Assembly: GCF_002979655.1 (NCBI RefSeq) | Contig: NZ_PCPG01000010.1 | Span: 53,742 to 117,741 of the forward strand | From: Microbacterium sp. MYb45 | Lineage (GTDB): Bacteria > Actinomycetota > Actinomycetes > Actinomycetales > Microbacteriaceae | DNA: 64,000 bases | Direction of reading: 5' to 3' | Program-made: the position numbers and the translations under genes | Shown here: piece after piece, positions 1 to 9,589 of the stretch | How positions within the stretch are numbered: the first letter of the stretch is position 1 | Layout of the letters: each line of letters begins with the position of its first letter | The notes under the pieces: model-generated | Seen by the model: only the letters and a program-made list of their open reading frames with translations | Told to the model about the DNA's origin: nothing | The model's database searches: none

Positions 1-1219
1 TGCCGACGAACTCCTGCTGGTCGACGGTGAGCGGCTGACCGGGATCGTTCTGCAGCAGATCGAGGAAGCCGATGATCGCGCTCAGCGGCGTGCGGAGCTC
101 GTGGGAGATCATCCCGACGAACTCGTCCTTCATGCGCGCGACCTCGACCGCCCTGGTCTCGTCGGTGAGCACGAACAGGTATCCCTGCTGCGCGCCGGCG
201 CCGTCCTTGTGCGGGGTGACGGTGACCCGGGCGGGAACCGTCGTACCGCCCGCCGTCGTCACCTCGACGTCCCCGTCGACCGGGAGCCCGGCATCAGCCT
301 GCGAGAACAGCGCCTGGATTCCGGGCGAGAGCTCCGCATAGCCGGGCAGAAGCTCGTGGTCCGAGCCGGGACGGTCGACGTTGTCGGCGGCCAGCATCGA
401 CAGGACCGCCGTCGAGAAGAAGCGGTCGATGCGCACGTCGTCGCGGGCCTCCTCCGCCGAGAGTCCCAGCAGGCGTTCCGCTCCGGGATTCCAGGCCGTG
501 ATCTTCCCACTGCAGTCCGTCGCGATCACCGCCTGCGCCGTGATCGACGCCCACAGGCTCTCGAACGAGTCCAGCAGCTCGCGGTACTGACGTTCCTTGT
601 CGCGGAGCTGCACGATCATCGCGACGTTCTCCGACAACGCTCTCGTGCGTTCGACGACGAGCTCCTCCGCCTGGTCGACGCGCATGCGCTGCTGCCGGGA
701 GAGCTGGTTGATGACCGCGGCCACCGCAGAGAACACCAGCGGACCGACCACCCCGCGCAGCCACTCGACCGAGGTGTCCGGGGGGTTGGTGAAGTACGGC
801 ATCAGGAGCGCGATCGAGGTCAACCCGCCGACGACGAACACCCACCGGATGCCGGGAGCCGCGGCCAACCAGACCACGGGCAGGAGCACGAGCGAGGAGA
901 AGAGCGAGGTGGCGCCGCCTGTGCCGGTGCGGAAGAGACCGAGACCGACGATATCGACGATGGGGATGAGCAGTACGGCCCAGCCGTCATGCATCCCCCG
1001 CGTCGTGAGCACGGCGGCGAGCACGGTGGCCGCGAGGACGACGGCGATCCCTGCCACCGCGGGCATGACATGCGTGATCGGAAGATCGGGGACCCACCAG
1101 GTCAGGATCGCCGCGATGATCGTGGCGATGACCGTCGGCGCCTGCTTGAGCAGCGGGCTCGGGTTGTCGAAGACCTGATACCAGCGGTTCTCCGCGCGGC
1201 CGAGCGGCGTCGCCCTCAT
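1..1219 (-). CDS. PAS-domain sensor histidine kinase (C-terminus beyond the left edge)
   Basis: Only the first ~406 residues are in the window; the reading frame stays open to base 1. The N-terminal ~150 residues hold several hydrophobic segments (membrane sensor region), followed by a coiled linker, a PAS domain (about residues 215-350) and the start of a HisKA domain whose phospho-acceptor His (in SHELRTP) is near residue 373. The catalytic ATPase domain must lie outside. Its ATG overlaps the stop of the upstream response regulator by 4 nt, so it is the last visible gene of the glycan operon starting at 5929. The partner regulator is probably the adjacent single-domain receiver. Family call is firm; the signal sensed is unknown. 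Confidence 0.88.
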   Translation of the reverse strand, partial: MRATPLGRAENRWYQVFDNPSPLLKQAPTVIATIIAAILTWWVPDLPITHVMPAVAGIAVVLAATVLAAVLTTRGMHDGWAVLLIPIVDIVGLGLFRTGTGGATSLFSSLVLLPVVWLAAAPGIRWVFVVGGLTSIALLMPYFTNPPDTSVEWLRGVVGPLVFSAVAAVINQLSRQQRMRVDQAEELVVERTRALSENVAMIVQLRDKERQYRELLDSFESLWASITAQAVIATDCSGKITAWNPGAERLLGLSAEEARDDVRIDRFFSTAVLSMLAADNVDRPGSDHELLPGYAELSPGIQALFSQADAGLPVDGDVEVTTAGGTTVPARVTVTPHKDGAGAQQGYLFVLTDETRAVEVARMKDEFVGMISHELRTPLSAIIGFLDLLQNDPGQPLTVDQQEFVG

Positions 1220-1563
1220 CGTGGCACCCTTTCGACGATGGCGTGCAGGTCGGCGCCCGTGATCGGTTTCGGCAGCGCGGCATCCGCCGGCGGGTAGTCG
1301 GCGGCATCGAGCACCGAGCTGATCACGAGGAAGCAGTCGGGGAATCGCTCCTGCACCAGGCGCGCGCAGGCCTGCCCGGAGATTCCCGGGAGCAGCAGAT
1401 CGAGCACGGCGACCACGGGGTCGATATCCGGGAAGGCCGCGATCGCCGACTCGGCGTCGTGCGCGATGAAGACGTCGAAGCCCTCACGATCGAGATAGCG
1501 CCGCAGGAGCGCAGCTTGGTCGGGAGCGTCCTCGACGACGAGGGCCAACGGCCTCCCGGTCAT
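1216..1563 (-). CDS. Single-domain response regulator (CheY-like receiver)
   Basis: A 115-residue protein that is only a receiver domain. Acidic pocket E11/D12, phospho-acceptor Asp near residue 55 (in VLDLLLPG) and the conserved Lys near 99 (in LPKPI) are visible; there is no output domain. It overlaps the preceding 47-residue gene and the following histidine kinase by 4 nt each, so translation is coupled. It probably receives phosphate from that kinase and acts by protein contact or as a phosphorelay intermediate. The ATG at 1563 was chosen because the conserved receiver fold begins right after it; upstream in-frame codons would extend into the neighbouring coding region. Confidence 0.85.
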   Translation of the reverse strand: MTGRPLALVVEDAPDQAALLRRYLDREGFDVFIAHDAESAIAAFPDIDPVVAVLDLLLPGISGQACARLVQERFPDCFLVISSVLDAADYPPADAALPKPITGADLHAIVERVPR

Positions 1564-1703
1564 CGAAGGAACAGCTCTCGCACGACGACGACCACGACGA
1601 CGACGACGAGCGCGAGAACAGCCTGCGGGATCAGTCGTCGCTCGCGCCGGGCATCCGCGACGATCTCCTCCCGCTCGGCTTCGGGTGACGGTGCAGCGTT
1701 CAT
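1560..1703 (-). CDS. Small single-pass membrane peptide, 47 aa
   Basis: A 47-residue frame between the glycosyltransferase and the receiver, overlapping both by 4 nt (ATGA at each junction), which is the main reason to believe it is translated. The N-terminal half is charged (acidic then Arg-rich) and the C-terminal half is a single hydrophobic stretch including nine consecutive valines, ending in RELFLR. The valine run comes from a GAC/GTC triplet repeat in the DNA. It could be a regulatory micro-protein of the glycosyltransferase or kinase, but no family is recognised and function is unknown. Confidence 0.6.
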   Translation of the reverse strand: MNAAPSPEAEREEIVADARRERRLIPQAVLALVVVVVVVVVRELFLR

Positions 1704-3187
1704 GAGTCGACGCGTCCGATCTTCTCGGTCTTGATCCAGGAGGCGTCAGCACGACGCCACTCTTTGATGTAGGAGTCCACGGTGATCGCGCACAGCAGGG
1801 AGCCGTAGCCGCAGATGTAGAGCAGGAGCCCGGCGAAGAAACGCCCGCCCGGAAGCTTCTCGACCGCGCGCGCGAGCCAGATCCCGAGCATCGAGATCGG
1901 GCCCCAGAGGTAGAAGATCACGGCCCAGAGGATGCGCGTCTCGTCGGTGAGATCCAGTCCGACGGCCTCGAGACCGGATTCGAATGCCCACGGGAAGAGG
2001 GCGATCACCATCAGGAGGAGCGCACCCAGCCCCGGGAACATGATCGCCTCGCGCCAGGAGTGCCGGCCCGTACGGGGATCGAGCTGCACCGCGTACAGCA
2101 TCGAATACAGGTAGATGCAGGCCGCCGAGATCCACATGAAGCGGAAGACGAACTCCGCGATGTCGCTGTGCAGCACGAGCAGAGCGAGCATTCCCGCCGC
2201 GGCGAGCAGCATGAACGCGGGCAGCAGGAGGATGGTGAACCAGGCCAGTCCGAACGAGAAGCTGCCCAGGTTGTGCTCGCGGCTCGGACGGAACCACAGC
2301 TTGCGGTAGATCGAGGTCAGCTGCACGTTGCCGCGGGCCCAGCGCAGTCGCTGCTTCCAGAGGCTGTCGATCGTCCGTGGCTCTTCGGCGAGCACGACGG
2401 CGTGCGGCTCGAAGACCATCCGGCGCCCCTTGAGCTGGCCCTCGAACGTGGTCATCGTGTCTTCGGCGAGAGTCCCCGTCGGGATCCGCCCGCCGATCGC
2501 CTCGAGGTTGGCCCGCGAATGCAGCTGGGCGCCGCCGGCGAGACAGGCGATCGCGCCGCCGACGTTCTGCACCCGACGGGCGGAGAGCTGGCCGATCACG
2601 TACTCGATCGCGATGAACCGCGTGAGGTAGTTGCGGTCGCGGCTGCCCTCGGCGATGTAGGCGGTCACCGCCCCGACCTTGTCGTCGGCGAGATGCCGGC
2701 TGAGTTTGCGCAGGGAGTCGCGCGCGAAGATCACGTCGGCGTCCATGATGAGCACGGCTTCGGTCCAGACGTCGGCGAGCACCACATCCAGGCCGTGGTT
2801 GAGCGTATGAGCCTTGCCCTCGCCACCCTTCTCGCGCCGCAGGTGCACGACCCGTCCGGGGTGGGCATCGGCCTTGGCCCCGACGATGGCGGGGGTGTCG
2901 TCGGTGGACGCGTCGTCGACGACGAACACGCGCAGGCGATCGGCGGGGTACTCCAGCTGGAGCAGCCGCTCGATCGCCGGGCCGATGACAGCCCCCTCGT
3001 TCCACGCCGGGATGATGACGGCGACGTTCGGATGGTACGGCGCGGCCTTGCCGTAGTGGTTGCGGAACGCATGCACCGGCAGCATGAGGAACTGCAGCCC
3101 CGTGTTGATCACCGGCAGCGTGCCGACCAGGACGCACAGCAGGAGGATGACCACGAACACGGTCTGCAGCCAGGTCAGATCGGCCAT
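1700..3187 (-). CDS. Membrane family 2 glycosyltransferase (PgaC/IcaA/hyaluronan synthase-like)
   Basis: A 495-residue processive-type GT2. One N-terminal transmembrane segment (about residues 8-30), then a GT-A domain with IIPAWNEG near 58, the substrate Asp pair near 91, DAD near 149-151 (metal binding), AED near 241-243 (catalytic base) and QRLRW at 279-283 (acceptor/product binding), followed by about four C-terminal membrane segments. This architecture fits synthases of beta-linked GlcNAc or related polysaccharides, with sugar transfer at the cytoplasmic face and extrusion across the membrane. It starts at the ATG overlapping the stop of the PHP gene by 1 nt. With the upstream PIG-L deacetylase it suggests a partly deacetylated hexosamine polymer; the exact sugar is inference. 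Confidence 0.85.
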   Translation of the reverse strand: MADLTWLQTVFVVILLLCVLVGTLPVINTGLQFLMLPVHAFRNHYGKAAPYHPNVAVIIPAWNEGAVIGPAIERLLQLEYPADRLRVFVVDDASTDDTPAIVGAKADAHPGRVVHLRREKGGEGKAHTLNHGLDVVLADVWTEAVLIMDADVIFARDSLRKLSRHLADDKVGAVTAYIAEGSRDRNYLTRFIAIEYVIGQLSARRVQNVGGAIACLAGGAQLHSRANLEAIGGRIPTGTLAEDTMTTFEGQLKGRRMVFEPHAVVLAEEPRTIDSLWKQRLRWARGNVQLTSIYRKLWFRPSREHNLGSFSFGLAWFTILLLPAFMLLAAAGMLALLVLHSDIAEFVFRFMWISAACIYLYSMLYAVQLDPRTGRHSWREAIMFPGLGALLLMVIALFPWAFESGLEAVGLDLTDETRILWAVIFYLWGPISMLGIWLARAVEKLPGGRFFAGLLLYICGYGSLLCAITVDSYIKEWRRADASWIKTEKIGRVDS

Positions 3188-3900
3188 CAAGACACCTCCA
3201 CCGCATCGAGCAGCGGGATGACACGGGAGTAGCGGCCGACCTCGGCGGCGTCGTGGCTGTCCGTGGAGGCGACGATCACTCCCCCGGCGCGGCGGAGGGC
3301 CGACAGCGCTTCGACGCCGGGGCACCCCCACTTCTCATTGACCTCGACCAGGGTGTCGGTCTGCGCCGCGGCGAGCGCCCACGCCTGCGTGCGCTCCGGG
3401 CCGAGATCGAACTCGGACAGACCGATCTTGGGGAGGATCGAGAAGCAGTGCGCGAGCTGATTCCCGGGATGCCGACGCATCGTCGCGATGAGCGCGTCGA
3501 CGAACTGATCCAGCACGTCGTCCGGGGCCCACCCCGCGGCGATCCGATCGCGCACGGTCGAGGGGCCGAGGGGGCCGTCCGTCCCGGGGAACTGGTGGTC
3601 GGCGATCAGGATCCGGTCGATGCCCTCCGGCAGCACCGGGATGTCGAGCGACCCCGCAGCATCCAGGATCTTGGCCTCGACGCCCGAGAGCACGGTGAGT
3701 CCATCGGGCACCCGCAGCGCGCGCACGGCGGCCAGGTACTCGGGCACCCACGTGGTGCTCTGACGCACGTGGTCGACGAGACGCAGCGAGGTCAACCCGG
3801 CCGCGACCGCGGCATCGACGTTCTGGGCGAGCGTCGAGACGGCATCGTCCGAGAAGGTCGAGTGCACGTGATGGTCGCCGCGCAGTACGGCGTGGGTCAC
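3187..3900 (-). CDS. PHP-domain metal-dependent phosphoesterase
   Basis: A 237-residue PHP-superfamily protein. The first metal motif HHVHSTFSDDA lies at residues 10-20, with further conserved positions such as VEAKI (glutamate, near 86), ADHQ (near 112), the LAHCF segment (near 156) and STDSHD near the C-terminus. The family includes histidinol phosphatases and other trinuclear-metal phosphoesterases; substrate cannot be told from sequence. It starts with GTG, preceded by a strong AGGAGGAGC ribosome site, and overlaps the ATP-grasp gene by 4 nt. In this operon it could dephosphorylate a glycan precursor or control a phosphorylated signal; that is inference. Confidence 0.82.
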   Translation of the reverse strand: MTHAVLRGDHHVHSTFSDDAVSTLAQNVDAAVAAGLTSLRLVDHVRQSTTWVPEYLAAVRALRVPDGLTVLSGVEAKILDAAGSLDIPVLPEGIDRILIADHQFPGTDGPLGPSTVRDRIAAGWAPDDVLDQFVDALIATMRRHPGNQLAHCFSILPKIGLSEFDLGPERTQAWALAAAQTDTLVEVNEKWGCPGVEALSALRRAGGVIVASTDSHDAAEVGRYSRVIPLLDAVEVS

Positions 3901-4886
3901 AGCTCCTCCTGATGACCCGCGTGCTCGGAGACCAGCAGGTCGTCGACCTCGACGATCACATCTTCGAGGAAGCGCACCGACGCGACTTCGCGGAACGGAA
4001 CGCGCACCGGCAGCTCGCGTCCGAGGAACAGGTCGGCCACGAGTGACGGGATGTCGACACCGGCCGCGATCGTCAGCGGCAGCGCGCCGGGGAAGCGCGG
4101 ATTGACCTCGAGCAGCACGGCCCGGCCGGCGCGGTCCCGGCGCAGTTGCACGTTCGCGACGCCGACGAGTCCGATGGCGCGGGCGATCGATGCCGCCGCC
4201 TCTTCGAGCTCCGGGTCCTGCACGGTGCGTCCGGCGATGGCGACGCCGGAATCGACCCGCGCACGGGTGCGGGGCACCGCGGCGACCACGTGACCCGTCG
4301 CATCCGCGATGACGTCGACCGAGTATTCCTCCCCCGGAAGGAAGTCCTGCACGATCAGACCCTCGTCCGTGGGGAGCGCCTCGAGTGCCGCACGATCGGG
4401 CACGAGACGCACGCCGCGACTGCCGGCGCCCTGGCGCGGCTTGGCGAAGACCGGGAACTCCCAGTCGACGGCCTGCGCGTCAGGGCCGGCGAGGACCGTG
4501 CGAGGAGTGAGACCGGTCGGCGCGCACCGTTCGGCGAGCGCGAGCTTGTCCAGCGCCGTGTTCAGCGTGTCGGCCGACGGCGCGGCGAGCACGGCGGGTG
4601 CCAGTTCGTCCCGCCGCTCGGCCAGGGCGATGAGCTCGACGTCGACCGTCGAAATCACGAGATCGAGTTGATCAGCCTCGACCATGCGCGCGATCGCCGG
4701 CACGAAGTCGTCGTCCCTTCCCGGTGGGACCAGGCGACGCTGGGCCGGGGGCACCAGATAGATTCCGCTCGCCCAGCCGTCCATGTCGGCGGCGAACACG
4801 GTCAGATCGGATCGGCGGAGGAGGGATCGGATCACGGCGACTCCGGCCGGTCCGCCTGCTCCGGTCACCAGCACACGCTTCGTCAT
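3897..4886 (-). CDS. ATP-grasp domain protein (CarB-like carboxylate-amine ligase)
   Basis: A 329-residue protein with an N-terminal nucleotide-fold pre-ATP-grasp region (VLVTGAGGPAG at the start) followed by an ATP-grasp domain: lysine in VFAKPRQGAGSRGV (about residue 150) for ATP binding, QDFLPGEEYSVDV near 185 and the metal-binding EVNPRFPGALP near 270. These are hallmarks of the carbamoyl-phosphate synthase large-subunit-like ligases, which join a carboxylate to an amine through an acyl phosphate. Its start overlaps the stop of the regulator-deacetylase gene by 1 nt. It may add an amino acid or peptide to a sugar or lipid acceptor in this pathway; substrate unknown. Confidence 0.82.
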   Translation of the reverse strand: MTKRVLVTGAGGPAGVAVIRSLLRRSDLTVFAADMDGWASGIYLVPPAQRRLVPPGRDDDFVPAIARMVEADQLDLVISTVDVELIALAERRDELAPAVLAAPSADTLNTALDKLALAERCAPTGLTPRTVLAGPDAQAVDWEFPVFAKPRQGAGSRGVRLVPDRAALEALPTDEGLIVQDFLPGEEYSVDVIADATGHVVAAVPRTRARVDSGVAIAGRTVQDPELEEAAASIARAIGLVGVANVQLRRDRAGRAVLLEVNPRFPGALPLTIAAGVDIPSLVADLFLGRELPVRVPFREVASVRFLEDVIVEVDDLLVSEHAGHQEEL

Positions 4887-5929
4887 CAGCTCTCCCGTCG
4901 GCTGAGTTCATGGGCGCCGATGAACTCAGCCGTCTCGCGCACCACTTCCAGGGGTTCCACGGCTGTTCCGCCGCCGAACCGCGACCAGTACCGCGCCGTC
5001 GCGGTGACGAACTCGGGTGCCAGGTAGTCGCGATTCGCCGTCTGCGAGCTGAAACGCTCCAGCAGCCGGAGCTTGTCGTCGAGGTACTGATCGATCCGCA
5101 CGAACCGGGTGGGACGGAAATCGATCGTCGACGACGGGCTCTGATAGCAGGCGACCGTGCCCACGCGACGGGTCGCCACGATCGTGGCCTCGCTCACCGC
5201 ACGGTGATCCTGGTGCCGGTCGTTGCTCGAGTGCGTGTAGACGATCGTCGGCTGGATCTCCTGCACGACCTCCTCGATGAGGCGCACGGTCGAGCCGCCG
5301 CCGGAGATCTCCGTGTCCACGAGATCCTTCAGGAACAGCCGGGCGCCGAGCATCTCCGCCGCCGCCAGCGACTCGTCCTGTCGGCTCGCGGCATCGCCGC
5401 CGCGGGCTCCGCGGGACAGGGTGAGGATCGTGATCTCGTCCTGCGCACGCGAGTGAGCAGCGAGGAGTCCACCGACCCCGATCTCGACGTCGTCGGGATG
5501 GGCGCCGATCGCGAGCACGCGCTCCGTCGGGCGCGCCTCTTCCCGGCGACGGCGTCCTTCCTCGACCAGTCGCATGACCGACTCGACGAGCTTGGCGTTG
5601 TCGAGGGGTTTGGTGAGGAACTCATCGGCCTGTGCGCGCAGAGCCGAGACGGCGTACTCGACCGACACGTGGGCGGTCATCACCACGACGGGAACGGTGG
5701 GGACCGTGCGCCGGAGTTCGGCGAGCAGTTCGAGTCCGTTGAGTCCGGGCATCTCGATGTCGGTCACGACGACGTCCGGGCGCACCTGCGCCACGCGTTC
5801 GACAGCGGCCCGCCCGTCTTCGGCGACGTCGACGATGCAGCCGGCCCGCCTCTCGAGCACGGTCTTCACGAGCAGGGCGACGTCGGCGTCGTCGTCGACG
5901 ACGAGGACTCTGGGAGCATCCTCAGGCAT
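4886..5929 (-). CDS. Response regulator receiver fused to PIG-L/LmbE-family deacetylase
   Basis: A 347-residue two-domain fusion. Residues 1-125 are a receiver domain: acidic pocket DDD at 12-14, phospho-acceptor D57 (in TDIEMPG), T/S in VMTAH and K107 (in LTKPLD). Residues 137-290 are a PIG-L/LmbE zinc deacetylase: AHPDDVEIG with H144/D146/D147 and the second metal motif RHQDH at 238-242, typical of enzymes removing the acetyl group from GlcNAc-type substrates. The ATG at 5929 follows AAGGAGAG, and the upstream in-frame codons have no ribosome site. It heads the operon. Phosphorylation by the distal kinase may gate deacetylation; that link is inference. Fusion of a receiver to this enzyme class is uncommon. 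Confidence 0.87.
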   Translation of the reverse strand: MPEDAPRVLVVDDDADVALLVKTVLERRAGCIVDVAEDGRAAVERVAQVRPDVVVTDIEMPGLNGLELLAELRRTVPTVPVVVMTAHVSVEYAVSALRAQADEFLTKPLDNAKLVESVMRLVEEGRRRREEARPTERVLAIGAHPDDVEIGVGGLLAAHSRAQDEITILTLSRGARGGDAASRQDESLAAAEMLGARLFLKDLVDTEISGGGSTVRLIEEVVQEIQPTIVYTHSSNDRHQDHRAVSEATIVATRRVGTVACYQSPSSTIDFRPTRFVRIDQYLDDKLRLLERFSSQTANRDYLAPEFVTATARYWSRFGGGTAVEPLEVVRETAEFIGAHELSRRES

Positions 5930-6073
5930 GTGTACAGCTCTCCTTGGGGAGGTTCCCTGACCGATGGGGATCGGCGAGTGCGATCTCGGCGCCTTCAACA
6001 CCGGGACCGCAGGGAAAGTCGAGCGGGGTATGTCGATTCTGGCATAGCCCGTTCGCCACTCGGGCTCGCCGCC

Positions 6074-6388
6074 TCAGGATCCGGCGGCAGCGGCCTTCTT
6101 CTCCTGTTGGTAGACCCGGATCGCCTCGTAGCGGTCGGCCGAGCGGGCGCGACGCTTGGCCGCCTCGTCATCGCGATTCTTCGGCGGGGCGGTCGTGACG
6201 AGTTCGTCCAACAGGGCACGGGTCGCCTGCGCGATCTCGGCGACCGCGCGGTCGAACGCGGCGCGATTGGCACGCGACGGCGCGTTCGCCCCGGAGATCT
6301 TCCGGACGAACTGGAGGGCCGCCTCGTGGCACTCCTCGTCGGTCGCGGCGGGCTCGAGGTTGTTCAGCGGAACGATGTTTCGGCACAT
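6074..6388 (-). CDS. DUF2277 family protein
   Basis: A 104-residue protein beginning MCRNIVPLNN and carrying the conserved segments AALQFVRKISG and LLDELVTTAPPKNRD, which match the DUF2277 family as I remember it. The family is widespread in actinobacteria and proteobacteria and has no established function. The ATG at 6388 was chosen because the family invariably starts with MCRNI; it sits exactly six bases after TACCGT, a leaderless arrangement, so upstream in-frame codons would not be transcribed. It is monocistronic, separated from guaB by a strong hairpin. Confidence 0.85.
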   Translation of the reverse strand: MCRNIVPLNNLEPAATDEECHEAALQFVRKISGANAPSRANRAAFDRAVAEIAQATRALLDELVTTAPPKNRDDEAAKRRARSADRYEAIRVYQQEKKAAAAGS

Positions 6389-6394
6389 ACCGGC

Positions 6395-6400
6395 ACGGTA
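6395..6400 (-). promoter_or_regulatory. -10 element of leaderless DUF2277 gene
   Basis: TACCGT on the minus strand lies six bases before the ATG at 6388, placing the likely transcription start at or next to the start codon. No Shine-Dalgarno sequence precedes the ATG. One of twelve genes in the window with this TANNNT-N6/7-RTG layout. Confidence 0.55.
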
Positions 6401-6422
6401 CGCCGGGCCGTCGACAGACGGA

Positions 6423-6453
6423 AGGGGCCGGATGCGCGCGGCATCCGGCCCCT
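6423..6453 (-). terminator. guaB terminator hairpin with GGATGC cap
   Basis: Perfect 13-bp inverted repeat with a 5-base loop (6436-6440), 27 bases past the guaB stop. The six loop-proximal base pairs are GGATGC/GCATCC, shared with three other hairpins in the window. There is no U-tract, as is common for actinobacterial terminators. Confidence 0.75.
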
Positions 6454-6480
6454 CTGCGAAGATCCCGTCGGGATCCGACG

Positions 6481-8112
<1,632 letters not shown>

Positions 8113-8233
8113 TTATCGGACCGTTGACCGCGACGGTAGGTGATTCGGGGATCGCGCACTACGCTCAAATGCGTCGTCCATCCCTGCGGTTCATACCCGA
8201 TGCCGCAGTGACAGCACTCACAGTGGAGGTTGC

Positions 8234-9586
8234 GTGGGACCCACAACAATCGCCGTGCAGCGAAGGCGCCCCTGGGCCGTCATCTGCCTCGGTATCCTCA
8301 TGGCGCTCATGGCGTTCCTGTTCCTGCCCCCCTCATCGGCCTCGGCTGAGACGACGGACGACGGGCAAGAGGTCACGGACTTCTACTTCGCCGGTGTCGT
8401 CACCAATGCGGATGAGCCGGTCGAAGGCGTCGTCATGTCCATCGAGGGCAACGGCTTCGAAGCCGAGACGGAGACCGACGCCGAAGGCAAGTGGCGCCTC
8501 TACGTGCCGGAGATGGAGACGTACACCCTCACGGTGGACGAGTCCACGCTGCCGAAGGGCGTCATCGTCGACGCGACCCAGCTCCCCGAGGGCATCCAGC
8601 CCGTCTCGGGGACCACCGCGTCGTTCGAGCTCGAATTCGGCCTCACCGGCACCAAGATCGTCAACTTCTTCCTCGGAGCGGGCGAGCGGGTCACCGTGTC
8701 GTTCCTCGATCAACTCCTGTCGCGCATCGTCGGCGGCCTGAACTTCGGGCTCCTCCTCGGACTCGCCTCCATGGGCGCCGCGCTCATCTACGGCACCACC
8801 CGCCTGTCGAACTTCGCCCACGGCGAGATGGTCACCTGGGGCGCGGTCGTCGCGCTGCTCTGCACGACGTTCTGGCACCTGCCCCTCTGGCTCGGCATCA
8901 TCGCCGCCGTCATCGGCGGAGCCGCGCTCGGGTGGGCTCTGGATGCCGGGATCTGGAAACCCCTGCGGCGAAGAGGCCTCGGGGTGGTCCAGCTCATGAT
9001 CGTGAGCATCGGGCTCTCCCTCGCGCTCCGGTACGGCATGCAGTACTTCATCGGCGGCAACACTTACCAGCTTCCGGGAGCGAGCCCCGAGCCCATCCGC
9101 CTCGGACCCATCTCGCTGTCGTACATCGACATGATCGCGATGGGGACGAGCATCGTCGTGATCCTCGGTGTCGCGTTCTTCCTCACCAGGACCCGCACCG
9201 GAAAGGCGACCAGGGCCATCTCGGACAACCCGCAGCTGGCCGCGGCATCCGGCATCGACGTCGACAAGGTCATCCGCACGGTGTGGATCCTCGCGGGCGC
9301 TCTCGCCGCGATCTCCGGCATCCTGTGGGCGTACTTCCGCCCCGGTGTGAAGTGGGACATGGGTATGCAGATGCTGCTGCTGATGTTCTGCGCGATCACC
9401 CTCGGCGGCCTCGGCTCCGCGATCGGCGCCCTGATCGGCTCGATCATCGTCGGTCTCGCCGTCGAGGTGTCGACCCTGCTGGGTGTGCCGTCCGACCTCA
9501 AGTACGCCACGGCACTCGTCGCGCTGATCATCATTCTGCTGGTGCGACCGCAAGGCATCCTCGGACGCAAGGAAAGGTTGGGCTGA
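8234..9586 (+). CDS. livH: Branched-chain amino acid ABC transporter permease with extracytoplasmic domain (LivH type)
   Basis: A 450-residue protein starting at GTG with GGAGG four bases upstream. Residues 1-40 form a signal peptide ending in SSASAE; residues ~45-140 resemble a carboxypeptidase-regulatory/Ig-like beta domain (GVVTNADEPVEGVVMSIEG, then TETDAEGKWRLYVPE), which should lie outside the membrane; residues ~155-445 are a LivH permease with about eight membrane helices. LivH normally has only ~290-310 residues, so the N-terminal ~150 are extra. It is first in livHMGF; the permease forms the membrane channel with LivM and is energised by LivG/LivF. Gene symbol is by family; the actual substrate could be another amino acid or an amide. 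Confidence 0.9.
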   Translation: MGPTTIAVQRRRPWAVICLGILMALMAFLFLPPSSASAETTDDGQEVTDFYFAGVVTNADEPVEGVVMSIEGNGFEAETETDAEGKWRLYVPEMETYTLTVDESTLPKGVIVDATQLPEGIQPVSGTTASFELEFGLTGTKIVNFFLGAGERVTVSFLDQLLSRIVGGLNFGLLLGLASMGAALIYGTTRLSNFAHGEMVTWGAVVALLCTTFWHLPLWLGIIAAVIGGAALGWALDAGIWKPLRRRGLGVVQLMIVSIGLSLALRYGMQYFIGGNTYQLPGASPEPIRLGPISLSYIDMIAMGTSIVVILGVAFFLTRTRTGKATRAISDNPQLAAASGIDVDKVIRTVWILAGALAAISGILWAYFRPGVKWDMGMQMLLLMFCAITLGGLGSAIGALIGSIIVGLAVEVSTLLGVPSDLKYATALVALIIILLVRPQGILGRKERLG

Positions 9587-9589
9587 CGC

